DNA from: Rhodobacteraceae bacterium M382
GTDB lineage: Bacteria > Pseudomonadota > Alphaproteobacteria > Rhodobacterales > Rhodobacteraceae
Direction of reading: 5' to 3'
DNA length: 64,000 nt
Assembly (NCBI GenBank): GCA_025141015.1
Contig: CP081098.1
Span: 2,424,501-2,488,500, forward strand
Under the pieces are notes generated by a model that saw only the letters and a program-made list of their open reading frames with translations, ran no database searches and was not told the DNA's origin. Positions within the stretch are counted from its first letter, which is position 1, and every line of letters starts with the position of its first letter. This document shows, one piece after another, positions 49,183 to 58,288 of the stretch. A program made the position numbers and the translations under genes.

Positions 49183-50433
49183 TTCCCGCTTGAAGTCTTT
49201 TGACCGGCGTTTGGCAGCAGCCCAGGCGCCGGATTGGTTTTGCGTTCCCTGCAGGATCGCGTCCAGATCCTGACCCAGCACCTGGTCCATCACCATAGCC
49301 GCCGTATGCACGGTGTTTTCTCCGTTGATTTCTGCGGACAGGCGGAACGAACGGAGCTGGGATTTGATCCGATCCCAGCGTTCGGCCAGCGTGCGTTTGG
49401 CGCGGGGCGGCATCTGTTGCGCCGCCGCCAGCGCTGCGTCTGTGCCAGTACGTTCGGCATGGGTGCGCAGAATATCAAGAATACGGGCAGTCTCTTCGGG
49501 TTTGGTCTGAGTGGCGTTCAGCGAAAATTGATACCAATCTTCGTAACTTGGGCTGGGATCGCTAAATCCACTGCGGTCCCGCAGAGTTTCCAGGGTCGAA
49601 AAATAGACCAGATGTACGGTCAACGCGTGATCAATGATATCGTCATACGGATCGGCGCGGTTCTCCGCAGCAAAGCTGTGCCCGATTTTTTCGCTGGCGG
49701 ACCCTTTTTTGGGGCCAGAATGCGCGCCACCGGTGCTGGCCGGACCATAGCCGTTGATGGTGAACGGATGCGCAACAGAAAGAAATTTTCCCCCCACATA
49801 GGTGCTGCGAAACTGGAAATTCACATCTGGAATGGTGCTGTCAAAAAACACGCCCGGGCTGGGTTGGTTGCGGTTCAGATAGGCACGAGATACGCAGCCA
49901 TGATAGATGTTCGGCGTCGGGTTCAGCTGCCCCAACTGGCACCGCATCAATGTGTCGATGTCGTCATGCGGATCATAGATCTTTGGCGCGCCAAAGCTGT
50001 TGTCCCTGTAGAACCGGATGCCGCCGGTCTTGTCCCCAAAGCCTTCGATGGGCCAGCCATAGGTGGCCTTGATCCAGCTCATCCCGTCGGGCCGGTGCTG
50101 GTCCAGCAGACGACGCAGGGCAGGGAACTGCCCCGGAAGAATGGCGTCATCATCCCCAAAGACGATCACATAATCACCCGAACTGGCCAGAATGGATCTA
50201 TTGAAATTCTCGCGCATTGAGACGCGGGCATCTGATGGCAGATAAGTCAGACGTGAATCGTCAAAACCGGCGACGACGGCGTCGGTGCCATCGGTCGAAG
50301 CATTGTCGGCCACAATCAGTTCGATATCCGGATCGTCAATATCCAGCACGGTCTGGATCGACGATTTCAAATAGAACGCCCGTTCACGCGATGGGATGAT
50401 GATGCTGATTTTCATGATGTTTGCTTGGGTCAT
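49177..50433 (-). CDS. Family 2 glycosyltransferase
   Basis: Product of about 418 residues. The GT-A start is KISIIIPSRERAFYLKSSIQ, with DLLI-type ELIVADNASTDGTD and the metal-binding VIFGDDDAI (DxD). A long C-terminal region of about 180 residues has no motif I recognise. It would transfer a sugar to a polysaccharide or protein acceptor. The start could also be ATG 50415; neither has a clear ribosome-binding site. Convergent to the sugar operon. Confidence 0.87.
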   Translation of the reverse strand: MTQANIMKISIIIPSRERAFYLKSSIQTVLDIDDPDIELIVADNASTDGTDAVVAGFDDSRLTYLPSDARVSMRENFNRSILASSGDYVIVFGDDDAILPGQFPALRRLLDQHRPDGMSWIKATYGWPIEGFGDKTGGIRFYRDNSFGAPKIYDPHDDIDTLMRCQLGQLNPTPNIYHGCVSRAYLNRNQPSPGVFFDSTIPDVNFQFRSTYVGGKFLSVAHPFTINGYGPASTGGAHSGPKKGSASEKIGHSFAAENRADPYDDIIDHALTVHLVYFSTLETLRDRSGFSDPSPSYEDWYQFSLNATQTKPEETARILDILRTHAERTGTDAALAAAQQMPPRAKRTLAERWDRIKSQLRSFRLSAEINGENTVHTAAMVMDQVLGQDLDAILQGTQNQSGAWAAAKRRSKDFKREL

Positions 50434-50570
50434 GTGAGGGATGTCAAAGCGGACAATAGGGGCTGAGCGCGCGAAAGGAAACCGGACAGGCGGGCGGTTT
50501 TCCTGTCCTTTGGGGCATGGTATGAAACCCCGGAATACAGCGACCTAAGAATCCGGATGGGGCGACGACG

Positions 50571-51638
50571 GTGATTATCAGAACCTATGGCGACACGGAT
50601 TTCATCACCGGATTGCGCGCCATTGCCGCCACAATGGTCGTGATCATGCACACGGGCGCTTTGGCGTCGCTGGGCGACTTTGGCGGCGTGGTCAATAGTG
50701 CGGGTAAATACGGGGTGGATGTTTTCTTTGTCATCTCCGGTTTTACAGTGGCCAAGACATTTACCGATGCGACCGGGTATCGTCCTTATCTGATCCGGCG
50801 GTTGTTTCGGATTGTGCCGTTATATTGGGTGATGATTTGCGCCGGGATGGTGTCGGCCCGGTCCGGCGTCGATGTGTCCAATTGGATGACGGATCTGGGA
50901 GCCTCACCGGATGTCTATAACTTGGTGATGCATCTCAGCTTGCTCAGCTATCTCGACTATCGTGTTGCCAATTCGGTGCTGGGCGTGGAATGGACCATTC
51001 CGGTTGAAATCTTCTGGTATGTGATGTTGCCGGTGTTTTTGGGCTTTGCCAAAACTCTGTCGCGGGTGTTCGGCGCGGTGTTGGTTCTGGCCGTCCTGAC
51101 CGGTGTATTATCCTATCTCAGCAAAGAGTTTCTGGGCACCTCGATGGCGGTCAAATGGTCCCCGGTTGCCAGCGGGCATTGGTTCTTTGTCGGGGCATTT
51201 ACCTATGTGCTGCGGAATCGATTGGGCGATCATGTCAGCTCGGGCATGACAACACTGGCCTGGGGTGCAATCGGGATGTTTGCGCTGGCCGTGTCATTCA
51301 AATTCACAGGCCGTGGCGAGATCATAGGGCTGGCCACGGCTGTTTTGCTCGTCACAGCCTCCACCACCAGAGTTCCGGCCCTGACCCGGGTATTGGCAGC
51401 CCCTGTGATGCTGTTTATCGGTTCGATCAGCTATAGCATCTATCTGGCACATCCGCTGGTCATCGCCCTGTTTCACAGCGCCGGGATCAATACAGGGTCC
51501 GAGTTCGTCGATTTTCTGGCCATCTATGCGGTCACTTTGCTACTTTCGACAATGACCTATGTGGTGATCGAACGCCCGACAAACCGGGCAGGGGCCTGGC
51601 TCGCGAACCGGGACGGGGGCCGGGTCAATCCGGTTTGA
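50571..51638 (+). CDS. Acyltransferase 3 family membrane protein
   Basis: Integral membrane O-acyltransferase of 355 residues with about ten hydrophobic helices. The signature is FITGLRAIAATMVVIMHTG with the catalytic His, GVDVFFVISGFTVAKTF and the RRLFRIVPLYW arginine motif. Such enzymes acetylate surface polysaccharides, which fits the neighbouring sugar cluster. A GTG start at 50571 is used. The last 14 bases overlap the convergent TetR gene. Confidence 0.9.
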   Translation: MIIRTYGDTDFITGLRAIAATMVVIMHTGALASLGDFGGVVNSAGKYGVDVFFVISGFTVAKTFTDATGYRPYLIRRLFRIVPLYWVMICAGMVSARSGVDVSNWMTDLGASPDVYNLVMHLSLLSYLDYRVANSVLGVEWTIPVEIFWYVMLPVFLGFAKTLSRVFGAVLVLAVLTGVLSYLSKEFLGTSMAVKWSPVASGHWFFVGAFTYVLRNRLGDHVSSGMTTLAWGAIGMFALAVSFKFTGRGEIIGLATAVLLVTASTTRVPALTRVLAAPVMLFIGSISYSIYLAHPLVIALFHSAGINTGSEFVDFLAIYAVTLLLSTMTYVVIERPTNRAGAWLANRDGGRVNPV

Positions 51639-52239
51639 TCAATCCCAATCCGCGCAGATAAATTCCGATCCCGGTTTCCAGAAGATCCTCGGGCGAAAAC
51701 GGCGAAGCCGTTCCCGGTGAATTTCGGGCATAGAGTTCGACCACCCCATGGCTCATCGCCCAGATATGAGCGCTGAACATCGACGCTGGTGGGCGCTTGT
51801 CCGGTGGTATGTGCTGGCTCAGATCGGTGGCGGCGCGTTCCAGAATGCCGCGTGCCCGGGCCGAGGCATCAGCCAATTCAGGTGTCCGGTTGACTGAAAT
51901 CCCGCTTTCGAACATGGCGATATAATGCCCTGGATATTTTCGGGCAAAGGCCAGATAGGCGCGACCTGTAGCCTCGAATGCTCCCAGCGCCGAGGGTTGA
52001 TATTTGTCATAGGCGTGCTGCATCAGATCGGCAAACATGACAAACCCCTGGCGCGCGGCTTCGGCGATCAGATCCTCGCGCCCTTCAAAATGGCGATAGA
52101 CGGCCGCCGGGGTTACGCCGGCCTGTTTGGCGGCCTCGGACAGGGTAAACCCGGTGGGGCCCTTGATTTCGATCAGCCGCAAGGCCGCGTCAATCAGGGC
52201 CTGTCGCAGGTTGCCGTGATGGTACCCCCGCTTAGGCAT
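51625..52239 (-). CDS. TetR-family transcriptional regulator
   Basis: Product of 204 residues. The N-terminal helix-turn-helix reads [20 protein letters not shown], then [21 protein letters not shown]. The C-terminal ligand domain is helical (TetR C33-type). The start at 52239 lies eight bases inside the end of ppk2, so it is probably co-translated with it. Targets are unknown. Confidence 0.92.
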   Translation of the reverse strand: MPKRGYHHGNLRQALIDAALRLIEIKGPTGFTLSEAAKQAGVTPAAVYRHFEGREDLIAEAARQGFVMFADLMQHAYDKYQPSALGAFEATGRAYLAFARKYPGHYIAMFESGISVNRTPELADASARARGILERAATDLSQHIPPDKRPPASMFSAHIWAMSHGVVELYARNSPGTASPFSPEDLLETGIGIYLRGLGLIKPD

Positions 52240-53101
52240 TCCACACATCCGGTCCGCCACAGATACCGGTGTCGACCTTGCCAATTGCGTCGGCATCCTT
52301 GCGGTCATACTCCAATGCGTTCAGCACGGTGCGGATCGCCGCCAGTCGGGCGCGTTTCTTGTCATCGGACCGCACGATGGTCCATTCCGCTTCGCGGCTG
52401 TGGGAGCGGGTTAATGTTTCGCTGATTGCGTCACTGTAGTCGTCCCACAAGGGCAGGCCCTTTACATCAATCCCGCTCAGTTTCCATTGCTTTAATGGGT
52501 CGCTTTCCCGTTTCAGGAACCGGCGCAACTGTTCGGCGCGCCCGACATTGAGCCAGAATTTGAACAGGTGAATACCATCATCCACCAGCGCTTTTTCAAA
52601 GCCGTTTACCTGGCGGAAAAACTGTTCGCGCTGTTCATCCGTGCAAAAGCCGAACACCTTTTCCACCACACCACGGTTGTACCAGGATCGGTCGAAGAAA
52701 ACAATTTCGCCGCCAGAGGGCAATTGTTGGATATAGCGCTGAAAATACCACTGACTGCGCTCGGCCTCGGTCGGTTTGGACAGCGCCACCACACGGGCAC
52801 CGCGTGGATTCAGGTTTTCGCGAAACCGTTTGATGGTTCCGCCTTTGCCGGCGGCATCACGCCCCTCGAACACAATGGCGACCCGGGCACCGGTCGATTT
52901 CACCCAGGCCAGCAATTTGACCAACTCGATCTGTAGCGCCTCGATCTCTTCGTCGTATGCCTTTGTTTTCATGTAAGAGTCATAAGGGTAACTGTCGGAA
53001 AGAATTTCCCGTTTCCCCGAGGATCGGATCATGTCCCGAATGCCATCGGGGGCACCAGTTTCAAAATAGGCGCTGATCGCACCGTCAAAGGGCAGGGTCA
53101 T
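52232..53101 (-). CDS. ppk2: Polyphosphate kinase 2
   Basis: Uses polyphosphate to phosphorylate nucleoside mono- or diphosphates, or the reverse. The 289 residues have Walker [12 protein letters not shown], lid [21 protein letters not shown] and Walker [12 protein letters not shown], all typical of class I PPK2. It shares its 3' end with the TetR gene by eight bases, an arrangement suggesting TetR levels follow ppk2 translation. Upstream is a 511-base gap. Confidence 0.95.
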   Translation of the reverse strand: MTLPFDGAISAYFETGAPDGIRDMIRSSGKREILSDSYPYDSYMKTKAYDEEIEALQIELVKLLAWVKSTGARVAIVFEGRDAAGKGGTIKRFRENLNPRGARVVALSKPTEAERSQWYFQRYIQQLPSGGEIVFFDRSWYNRGVVEKVFGFCTDEQREQFFRQVNGFEKALVDDGIHLFKFWLNVGRAEQLRRFLKRESDPLKQWKLSGIDVKGLPLWDDYSDAISETLTRSHSREAEWTIVRSDDKKRARLAAIRTVLNALEYDRKDADAIGKVDTGICGGPDVWNA

Positions 53102-53612
53102 CGGTGGGCCTCCACAAGTCGACAGGTATCATTTTGATGTCGCGGGACAGAGATATCCTGAACATTTGATTTTTGTCCAGTTCGGCCCCAGTGTCCATGC
53201 GCCAAACGACCAATACAGGTTTAATTCCGGGCGTGATGGCCAACGCGGATGAACAGCTCGTCCGAACCAGACCGGCCAGAACTTTGCTCCTGTGAACATG
53301 AAAGCGTTGCGTGAGCCCCAAATGCCATTGGTGTTTGGGGCAGGTATGGGCAGCCAATATCGTCCATCAATCTTTTGCGGAAACCATCTATCAGGAGTGC
53401 TCCAACGCTATCAGGTAACGCATTGTTTTATAACAGGAAGGTACCAAATGAGTTTCGTGCTGTCGCGCATACCCATTTATCTCATAATTGGTATTATGTA
53501 ATTTAATTTGATTTCCGTGCCGTCACTCCGTACAGACGCGGATTGGCAGGAAACCCGGATCACTTTAGATATTTCTTACTATCCCAAAGCAACCGAACAA
53601 GGACCGCGCGAC
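53102..53612. other. 511-base gap before the SDR gene
   Basis: Mostly featureless. A 17-residue hydrophobic frame MSFVLSRIPIYLIIGIM (53448-53501) has AGGAAGG upstream and could be a leader peptide. It overlaps an AT-rich inverted repeat CATAAT-TGGT-ATTATG (53483-53498). Sequence right of about 53410 has lower GC than the rest. Confidence 0.35.
53478..53495. repeat. Left arm of imperfect inverted repeat around the SDR gene
   Basis: TATCTCATAATTGGTATT here matches the reverse complement of 54387-54402 (TATCTCATAAGGTATT) in 16 positions with a 2-base gap. The right arm overlaps the tesB stop codon. Confidence 0.4.
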
Positions 53613-54377
53613 GTGATCATTGAAAATAAGACTATAGTTGTCACAGGCGCCGCTAGCGGAATTGGTGCTGCCCTTGCACGTCGCTTTGCTGCATCAGGCG
53701 CGCGACATGTGGTGTGTGCGGATATTGATCACTCTGGTGCATCAAAGGTTGCTGCTGAATTCGGTGGTACAGCGAAGCATGTAGATGTTTCGGTTGAAAC
53801 AGACATTGCCGCGCTCGTGGCTGACACAGAAAGCCAAATTGGCCCGATTGACCTGTTTTGTTCGAACGCCGGGATTTTGACTTTGGGTGGTGTCGAAGTG
53901 CCAGACACAGAATGGCAAAAGATTTGGAATATCAATGTGATGTCCCAAGTTTGGGCGGCACGCCACGTGGTGCCCAGAATGATCGAACGCGGCGGCGGGT
54001 ATCTGTTGAACACGGCGTCGGCTGCTGGATTGTTAAACCAGATCGGCGCAGCACCATATGGCGTCACCAAACACGCGTCGGTCGGGCTCTCGGAATGGTT
54101 GGCTTTTACCTATGGTGACCAAGGCATTGGTGTTTCCGTGCTCTGCCCTCAGGCTGTGCGCAGCGAAATGACCAAAGGGTTCGAAACCAGCGTCGCTGCC
54201 ATAGATGGAATGCTGGAACCTGATACGGTTGCCGAAGCCTGTGAACTGGCAATTGCCAACAAGGAATTCCTGGTGCTGCCACATAAATCAGTGCGCGGGT
54301 ATATGCAGGCCAAGTCCGAAGACTATGACCGTTGGATCGGCGGTATGCGAAAACTGAACAGGATGTTTGGGAAATGA
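53613..54377 (+). CDS. SDR family oxidoreductase
   Basis: Classical short-chain dehydrogenase of 254 residues. The cofactor motif is TGAASGIG at 11-18, preceded by NKTIVV; the Asp in VCADID favours NAD. Catalytic Ser is in LLNTASAAG and Tyr-x3-Lys in YGVTK. The GTG at 53613 with AAGGA upstream is preferred over an in-frame ATT/ATG region at 53508. Codon use is visibly less GC-rich than neighbouring genes, a possible sign of transfer. Substrate is unknown. Confidence 0.88.
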   Translation: MIIENKTIVVTGAASGIGAALARRFAASGARHVVCADIDHSGASKVAAEFGGTAKHVDVSVETDIAALVADTESQIGPIDLFCSNAGILTLGGVEVPDTEWQKIWNINVMSQVWAARHVVPRMIERGGGYLLNTASAAGLLNQIGAAPYGVTKHASVGLSEWLAFTYGDQGIGVSVLCPQAVRSEMTKGFETSVAAIDGMLEPDTVAEACELAIANKEFLVLPHKSVRGYMQAKSEDYDRWIGGMRKLNRMFGK

Positions 54378-54410
54378 CCTATTTCCAATACCTTATGAGA
54401 TAGGTCTCAT
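54376..54410. repeat. Palindromes between convergent SDR and thioesterase genes
   Basis: GACCTAT (54376-54382) pairs with ATAGGTC (54400-54406), and ATGAGA-TAGG-TCTCAT (54395-54410) is a perfect 6-bp palindrome that includes codons of the thioesterase end. It may act as a weak bidirectional terminator. Confidence 0.35.
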
Positions 54411-55256
54411 TAACCCTTCCTGCGCGACACTGGCAACCAATGTGCCGTCCTGTGTGTAGATGCTACCGCGGTTGAATCCCCGGGCACCGCCTGCGAATGG
54501 TGAATCCATCGAATAAAGATGCCAATTCTCCATCGCAATTGGCCCATGAAACCACATCGCATGGTCCAAACTGGCCGTCATCGTTTTGCGTTGGTACCAG
54601 TTCAATCCATGCGGTCGCAAGGCAGACCCCAAAAGACCAAAATCCGATGCATAGGCCAACAGAATATGCTGCATCTGCGGCGTTTGCCCCGATGCTGCCA
54701 GCATCCGCAACCAGACGTGATTTTCATCGCTGGTCGGTTCTGGCGATACAGGGTCCCGCGGGGAAATTTCCCTCATTTCAAAGGGTCTTGGACGCAGAAC
54801 TTCGGCGTGAAAGATCTCCGGGATACGATCCAGATGCTGTTTGTGAAACGTCTGGCGCGACATCAGACCATCTGGTTCCTTGACATCGGGTTTCCGGTGC
54901 TGGTGTGTCCAGCCGTCCTCTTGCAGATGGAACGAGGATGACAGATTCAGGATCTGTTTGCCGTTCTGAATCGCAACCACGCGCCGTGTGGTAAAGCTGC
55001 CGCCGTCCCGCGCCCGATCCACGTCATAGATCACTGGGCTGGCGGGATTTCCGGGTCGGATGAAATAGGCGTGCAGGCTGTGACACAGGCGATCATCTGG
55101 CACAGTGCGGTAGGCCGCAGCCAACGCCTGGGCGATAACCTGCCCCCCGTAAATCCGGGTCGGTGTTTCACCGCCTGCCCCGGTACCGCGAAACAGATCC
55201 TTGTCCAAAGGTTCCAGATCTAGAAGATCCAAAAGCTCTTGCGCGCCATCATCCAT
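54393..55256 (-). CDS. tesB: Acyl-CoA thioesterase II
   Basis: Hydrolyses medium and long acyl-CoA. The 287 residues form a double hotdog: IYGGQVIAQALAAAYRTVPD with LCHSLHAYFIRPGNP, then the second half with LDHAMWFHGP and the catalytic-triad region near IYTQDGTLVASVAQEG. The last codons overlap a palindrome. It ends a minus-strand run of catabolic genes. Confidence 0.95.
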   Translation of the reverse strand: MDDGAQELLDLLDLEPLDKDLFRGTGAGGETPTRIYGGQVIAQALAAAYRTVPDDRLCHSLHAYFIRPGNPASPVIYDVDRARDGGSFTTRRVVAIQNGKQILNLSSSFHLQEDGWTHQHRKPDVKEPDGLMSRQTFHKQHLDRIPEIFHAEVLRPRPFEMREISPRDPVSPEPTSDENHVWLRMLAASGQTPQMQHILLAYASDFGLLGSALRPHGLNWYQRKTMTASLDHAMWFHGPIAMENWHLYSMDSPFAGGARGFNRGSIYTQDGTLVASVAQEGLMRPIS

Positions 55257-55322
55257 CGACCGTCACCTTGTTTCAGATCCAAACATGCATCATGTATACC
55301 ATCTAATGCATTGATACTTTTG

Positions 55323-56540
55323 TCAAATCAATGCCCCGTGAACCAAAGCTTTGAGCTCGGAGCGCGAAGGATAAGAGCTGGAGGGTGACAATTGGGTGAA
55401 AAAAACCACTGACATATGGGTCACAGGATCAATCCAAAAGAAGGTGGATGCCATTCCACCCCAGCTGAAATCTCCGACGGATCCAGGCGTCCGCATTCGG
55501 GCCGGGTCCAAGACGACGGCCCCACCCAGACCAAATCCGACGCCTTCCATCGGCTGTTCGGCAAAGCTTTTGGGGCCCAGTGACGCGATGTCACCCGTCA
55601 GATGATTGCGTGTCATGAAATCGACTATGCTGGGTGACAACAAGTGTCCCTCTGGGGTGGCACCTCCCAAACGCAGCATTTCCGCAAAGCGCATGTAATC
55701 GTCCAGACAGCTGATCAGACCGCCTCCGCCCGAATGCATGTCCGCCGTCGCAAAGGGGGACCCGTGATAATCATCTACCAATCGTAGTGTTTCGCCACCT
55801 GTTGCGGCTGAATTCAGCGCCATCGCATCCCCGGCCAAAGGAGTATAAAGAGAGGCAAACCGATCCCCTGCCCCTTTGGGCACCTGAAAACCGGTCTGAG
55901 TCATGCCCAGCGGAGCCAGAATTTCACGGTCGAAGAAATCTCCCAATGGTTGGCCCGAAACGACTTCGACCACACGTCCCAGAATATCCGTGGCCACCGA
56001 ATATTCCCATTGGCACCCGGGTTTGAACGCCAATGGATAGGTCGCGACCTTGTCCGCCATGATCGCAAGCGATCCCTGATCAGGCTTGAACAATATGTCA
56101 TCCTGTTCCATCGCAGCCGCCAGAACGCCCGGGTTGAACGGATAGCTCAGCCCGGATGTGTGGGTCAAAAGCTGATGCAGGGTTGGTGCGGGGCTGGGTT
56201 CGGTCTGGTCAATGCGCTCTGCACCAGGCACCAGCGCCTGCATATCCGTAAAGGCAGGAATGAATTCGGTCACGGGCGCGTCCAGATGAAACGCCCCCTG
56301 TTCAGCCAGCATCATGACCGCAACCGATGTTACAGGTTTGGTCATAGAATAGATCCGAACCAAAGTGTCCCGGTCAAACGGCAGGTCTTCTTCGATATTG
56401 CGCTGACCGGATGCGTGGAAATAGACATCCTGGCCATGCTGGCGGATCAGCACCGAGCTGCCGGCATATTTTCGTTCATCGACATAGCGTTGCATCCAGT
56501 TGGCAATGCGGTTCAACCGGGTGTGATCCAAGCTGCTCAT
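55323..56540 (-). CDS. Serine hydrolase, class C beta-lactamase family
   Basis: Product of 405 residues. The active-site SMTK lies at residues 65-68 (YSMTKPVTS), with a second-motif Tyr in the YSVATDILG segment (Y-S-V rather than Y-x-N) and a later SSY region. Similar EstB-like enzymes are esterases rather than beta-lactamases. The start at 56540 has AGGA 5 bases upstream; the upstream codon at 56576 is not supported. No signal peptide, so it acts in the cytoplasm, possibly on a cyclic ester or lactone intermediate of this cluster. Confidence 0.9.
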   Translation of the reverse strand: MSSLDHTRLNRIANWMQRYVDERKYAGSSVLIRQHGQDVYFHASGQRNIEEDLPFDRDTLVRIYSMTKPVTSVAVMMLAEQGAFHLDAPVTEFIPAFTDMQALVPGAERIDQTEPSPAPTLHQLLTHTSGLSYPFNPGVLAAAMEQDDILFKPDQGSLAIMADKVATYPLAFKPGCQWEYSVATDILGRVVEVVSGQPLGDFFDREILAPLGMTQTGFQVPKGAGDRFASLYTPLAGDAMALNSAATGGETLRLVDDYHGSPFATADMHSGGGGLISCLDDYMRFAEMLRLGGATPEGHLLSPSIVDFMTRNHLTGDIASLGPKSFAEQPMEGVGFGLGGAVVLDPARMRTPGSVGDFSWGGMASTFFWIDPVTHMSVVFFTQLSPSSSYPSRSELKALVHGALI

Positions 56541-56577
56541 GCGATCCTGCTTTCTTTTTTGGCTTTGATGCTGCAAG

Positions 56578-57336
56578 TCATCCGATCATCCGCTGCATTG
56601 CAGAGACGGTTTCATCCGTAAACCATCCGTCTTCAGGATCATTGCCTCCGGCCGCCATGGCAGCTTCGATACAGGCGATCGTGGCACCGCGCAGTTGGCG
56701 TTTGATCGAGGCATATGTTTTTGGTGGCAATTGACCCAAGGTTTGCGCATGTCCGAGAGCGCAAGACAGAACATCCCCGGTTTCGTCGGTGACGACATCG
56801 ACCACTCCGGCCCGCTGAGCGTCCTGGGCACCGATTGGTTGACCGGTCAGCATCAGGCGGCGTTGGGTGTTGCTGTCCAGGGTCGCCCGCGCAATTTCCA
56901 ACGGTCCCACCGGGAAATCTGCACCCACCCGGACTTCGGCCAATCCAAATGACGCCCGCGGCCCTGCGACCCTGAAATCGCTGGCCAGCACATAGAATAG
57001 ACCTCCCGCAATGGCGGCCCCGCCCACGGCCGCAACAACCGGTTTGGGGCAGGCATATTGGGCCAGAAACCCGACGTTCAGCCCCTTTACGATGTCATTT
57101 TGCTGCGTCCGGTCAAACGACTGCGCTTCCTTCAGGTCCAGCCCGGCGGAAAATACCTTGAACGGGCTCGACAATACGATGGCACGTACCCCGTCATCAT
57201 TGCCCAGAGCGACCATTTCATCGGCAAAATCCATCAGAAACTGGGGGCTCAGCGCGTTGACTGGAGCCCGCCCCAGCTCAAGCTCGACAACGCCATGTTC
57301 GTGTTGTTTGCGCGTTAGCCATGCTTGTTTGGTCAT
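56578..57336 (-). CDS. Enoyl-CoA hydratase/isomerase family protein (crotonase)
   Basis: Product of 252 residues. RAIVLSSPFKVFSAGLDLKEA and AAVGGAAIAGGLFYVLASDFRVA are the two oxyanion-hole halves. The catalytic Glu pair typical of strict hydratases is not obvious, so isomerase or hydrolase activity is possible. AAGGA precedes the start. Upstream is a 120-base gap with a palindrome that may be an IclR operator, so it may begin its own transcription unit with the hydrolase and tesB. Confidence 0.9.
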   Translation of the reverse strand: MTKQAWLTRKQHEHGVVELELGRAPVNALSPQFLMDFADEMVALGNDDGVRAIVLSSPFKVFSAGLDLKEAQSFDRTQQNDIVKGLNVGFLAQYACPKPVVAAVGGAAIAGGLFYVLASDFRVAGPRASFGLAEVRVGADFPVGPLEIARATLDSNTQRRLMLTGQPIGAQDAQRAGVVDVVTDETGDVLSCALGHAQTLGQLPPKTYASIKRQLRGATIACIEAAMAAGGNDPEDGWFTDETVSAMQRMIG

Positions 57337-57412
57337 GTCCGGTGTCCTTGTTTCTAAATTCTTGGTCAACAATATGCGCACAGGTGCCCGACACGTCGAG
57401 CGTTTAGCGATA

Positions 57413-57424
57413 CGTAGTACTACG
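57413..57424. promoter_or_regulatory. Palindrome upstream of crotonase, candidate IclR operator
   Basis: CGTAGTACTACG is a perfect 12-base palindrome in the gap between the IclR gene and the crotonase gene it precedes. GATACG is repeated at 57409 and 57437 on either side. Confidence 0.35.
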
Positions 57425-57456
57425 CAGTTCCACAGGATACGATCGTCTCAAGGCGT

Positions 57457-58260
57457 TCAGGGTCGCAAGCTCAGCAACCCGGCCGCCTCCCTCAGCGCAC
57501 CTGCATAATAGCCTTGCAACTCTTTGGGTTTGACGTGAAAGGACGGCCCGCCGACGTTCAATCCAAACACCCGTGAGCCGGTCAAAGAGTGCACCGGAAC
57601 TGCGATGGCATTGACGTCATGGCGCCATTCGCCATAGCTGGAACAATATCCATGCGTATCGAATTCAGAACGGGCAGATTCATAAGCTTGTTGCCGTAAC
57701 TGTTTGTTTTCAGGGTCAACCAGGTCAGCCGATTCAAATGCAGTCTGGCGCTGTTCATCGGTGGAGCCAACCAAGATCGCCCGCCCCATTGCCGAGAAGA
57801 ACAGCGGCAGCCGGGATCCGACATGCATCGAAAGCGACACGTTTTCACGAGATCGATACACACCAAGATAAATCGCCTCGTCGCGAAAGGCTTCGCCTAG
57901 GGCTGCTGTGATATAGGAATTGGGCCCATTGCGCAGATCTCTGAGCACCGAACCAGCCCGGTCGCAGATATCGATACTGGCCAGCACGCCAAACCCAAGT
58001 TGCAGGACCCCTGCCCCCAACCGATACGACCCGGTCGCCGTCTCCAACACCAGATAGTCGAGCTGACACAGCGTGTGTGTGAGACGTGAAACCGTGGCTT
58101 TGGGCAGACCTGTCCGGTCGGCAAAATCGGTATTGCTCAGCAGAACTTCACCACGTCGGTAACAGCGCAGCACATCCAGCCCCCGCGCCAACGCCGTGAC
58201 AAAGTTCCTGTCCTTGGCCCCCTGGGGGTCATCATCGGGGGGAAACTCAGATCCGCTCAT
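57457..58260 (-). CDS. IclR-family transcriptional regulator
   Basis: Product of 267 residues. The N-terminal winged helix reads NFVTALARGLDVLRCYRRGE and DFADRTGLPKATVSRLTHTL; the C-terminal effector domain has LPLFFSAMGRAILVG and SRVFGLNVGGPSFHV. PcaR/PobR-like members respond to aromatic or aliphatic acids. Start 58260 is selected over an in-frame upstream codon at 58374. It sits in the middle of the catabolic run and probably controls it. Confidence 0.93.
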   Translation of the reverse strand: MSGSEFPPDDDPQGAKDRNFVTALARGLDVLRCYRRGEVLLSNTDFADRTGLPKATVSRLTHTLCQLDYLVLETATGSYRLGAGVLQLGFGVLASIDICDRAGSVLRDLRNGPNSYITAALGEAFRDEAIYLGVYRSRENVSLSMHVGSRLPLFFSAMGRAILVGSTDEQRQTAFESADLVDPENKQLRQQAYESARSEFDTHGYCSSYGEWRHDVNAIAVPVHSLTGSRVFGLNVGGPSFHVKPKELQGYYAGALREAAGLLSLRP

Positions 58261-58288
58261 CACATGTGTCCTTGGATCATCTAGAGGC

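Noticed and set aside
53085-53357. 90-residue minus-strand frame upstream of ppk2
   Set aside because: No ribosome-binding site, overlaps the ppk2 start region, and residue order has no recognisable fold.
55323-56540. Antibiotic-resistance class C beta-lactamase
   Set aside because: No signal peptide, and the second motif is Tyr-Ser-Val, not Tyr-x-Asn; the protein fits cytoplasmic EstB-type esterases.
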